Assembly (NCBI GenBank): GCA_037447335.1
Contig: JBBIGV010000026.1
Span: forward strand, 1-42,923
DNA from: JBBIGV01 sp037447335
GTDB lineage: Bacteria; Bacteroidota; Ignavibacteria; Ignavibacteriales; Ignavibacteriaceae
DNA: 42,923 nt
Direction of reading: 5' to 3'
The notes below the pieces were generated by a model that did not search any database, had not been told where the DNA came from, and saw only the letters and a program-made list of their open reading frames with translations. The translations under genes and the position numbers were made by a program. Of the stretch, positions 42,915-42,923 are shown one piece after another. Numbering within the stretch: the first letter of the stretch is position 1; each line of letters begins with the position of its first letter.

Positions 42915-42923
42915 TTTTAACAA
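42915..42923 (+). other. Possible attC left half-site at window edge
   Basis: TTTTAACAA directly after the small gene matches the start of many attC sites (RYYYAACAA; six of seven core positions). An attC is expected there if the gene is a cassette. Only the first bases are in the window, so the second half cannot be checked. Confidence 0.25.

Overview
The window looks like chromosomal DNA from the Bacteroidota/Chlorobi side of the tree, most likely an Ignavibacteria-type bacterium. This is an inference from gene content, not from a marker gene. The pointers are several PorV/PorQ-like outer-membrane proteins, a type IX secretion (T9SS) style C-terminal sorting domain, an AT-rich background, and a purN-purH-mreBCD-mrdA-rodA gene order. 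Unlike typical Bacteroidetes, many genes have clear AGGAG-type ribosome sites and the groE operon has a classical -35/-10 promoter. TTG start codons are common.

Layout. (1) 99-12700, all minus strand: archease and RtcB (RNA ligase pair); a polysaccharide deacetylase, GT2 glycosyltransferase and radical SAM trio; a DUF1207-like protein; an M50 membrane protease; a lipoprotein coupled to a T9SS-sorted beta-propeller protein; two PorV-like barrels; and a GT-C membrane glycosyltransferase. This is mostly envelope and surface biology. (2) 12791-13678: a lone DMT transporter, convergent with a third PorV-like barrel (13721-14791). (3) 14939-17072: groES-groEL with promoter, a perfect CIRCE operator (HrcA target) and an intrinsic terminator. 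(4) 17204-21082: a 1292-residue protein with TPRs, an unrecognised beta-rich domain and three tandem CbbX/EccA-type AAA+ domains. (5) 21102-24377, minus: PPP-type phosphatase, acetyl-CoA hydrolase/CoA-transferase family enzyme and alanine dehydrogenase. A 449-base non-coding gap follows, then etfB-etfA-bifunctional nuclease on plus. (6) 27179-41205, minus: pyrG, a TPR protein, purN, purH, mreB-mreC-mreD-mrdA-rodA, pyrF, a small exported protein and a DUF2851 protein. This joins nucleotide synthesis to the rod-shape machinery, and two of its gaps contain short tandem repeats. (7) 41206-42923: a GC-rich 25-bp tandem repeat, then a complete integron integrase gene (intI) on plus, a hairpin region resembling an integron recombination site, a 44-codon reading frame with a strong ribosome site, and an attC-like half-site at the window edge.

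The two most interesting items are the right-hand integron platform, with intI and the apparent first cassette on the same strand (the less common 'reverse' arrangement), and the triple-AAA+ protein, whose third ATPase module has lost the arginine-finger arginine. No rRNA, tRNA, CRISPR array or insertion sequence was seen.
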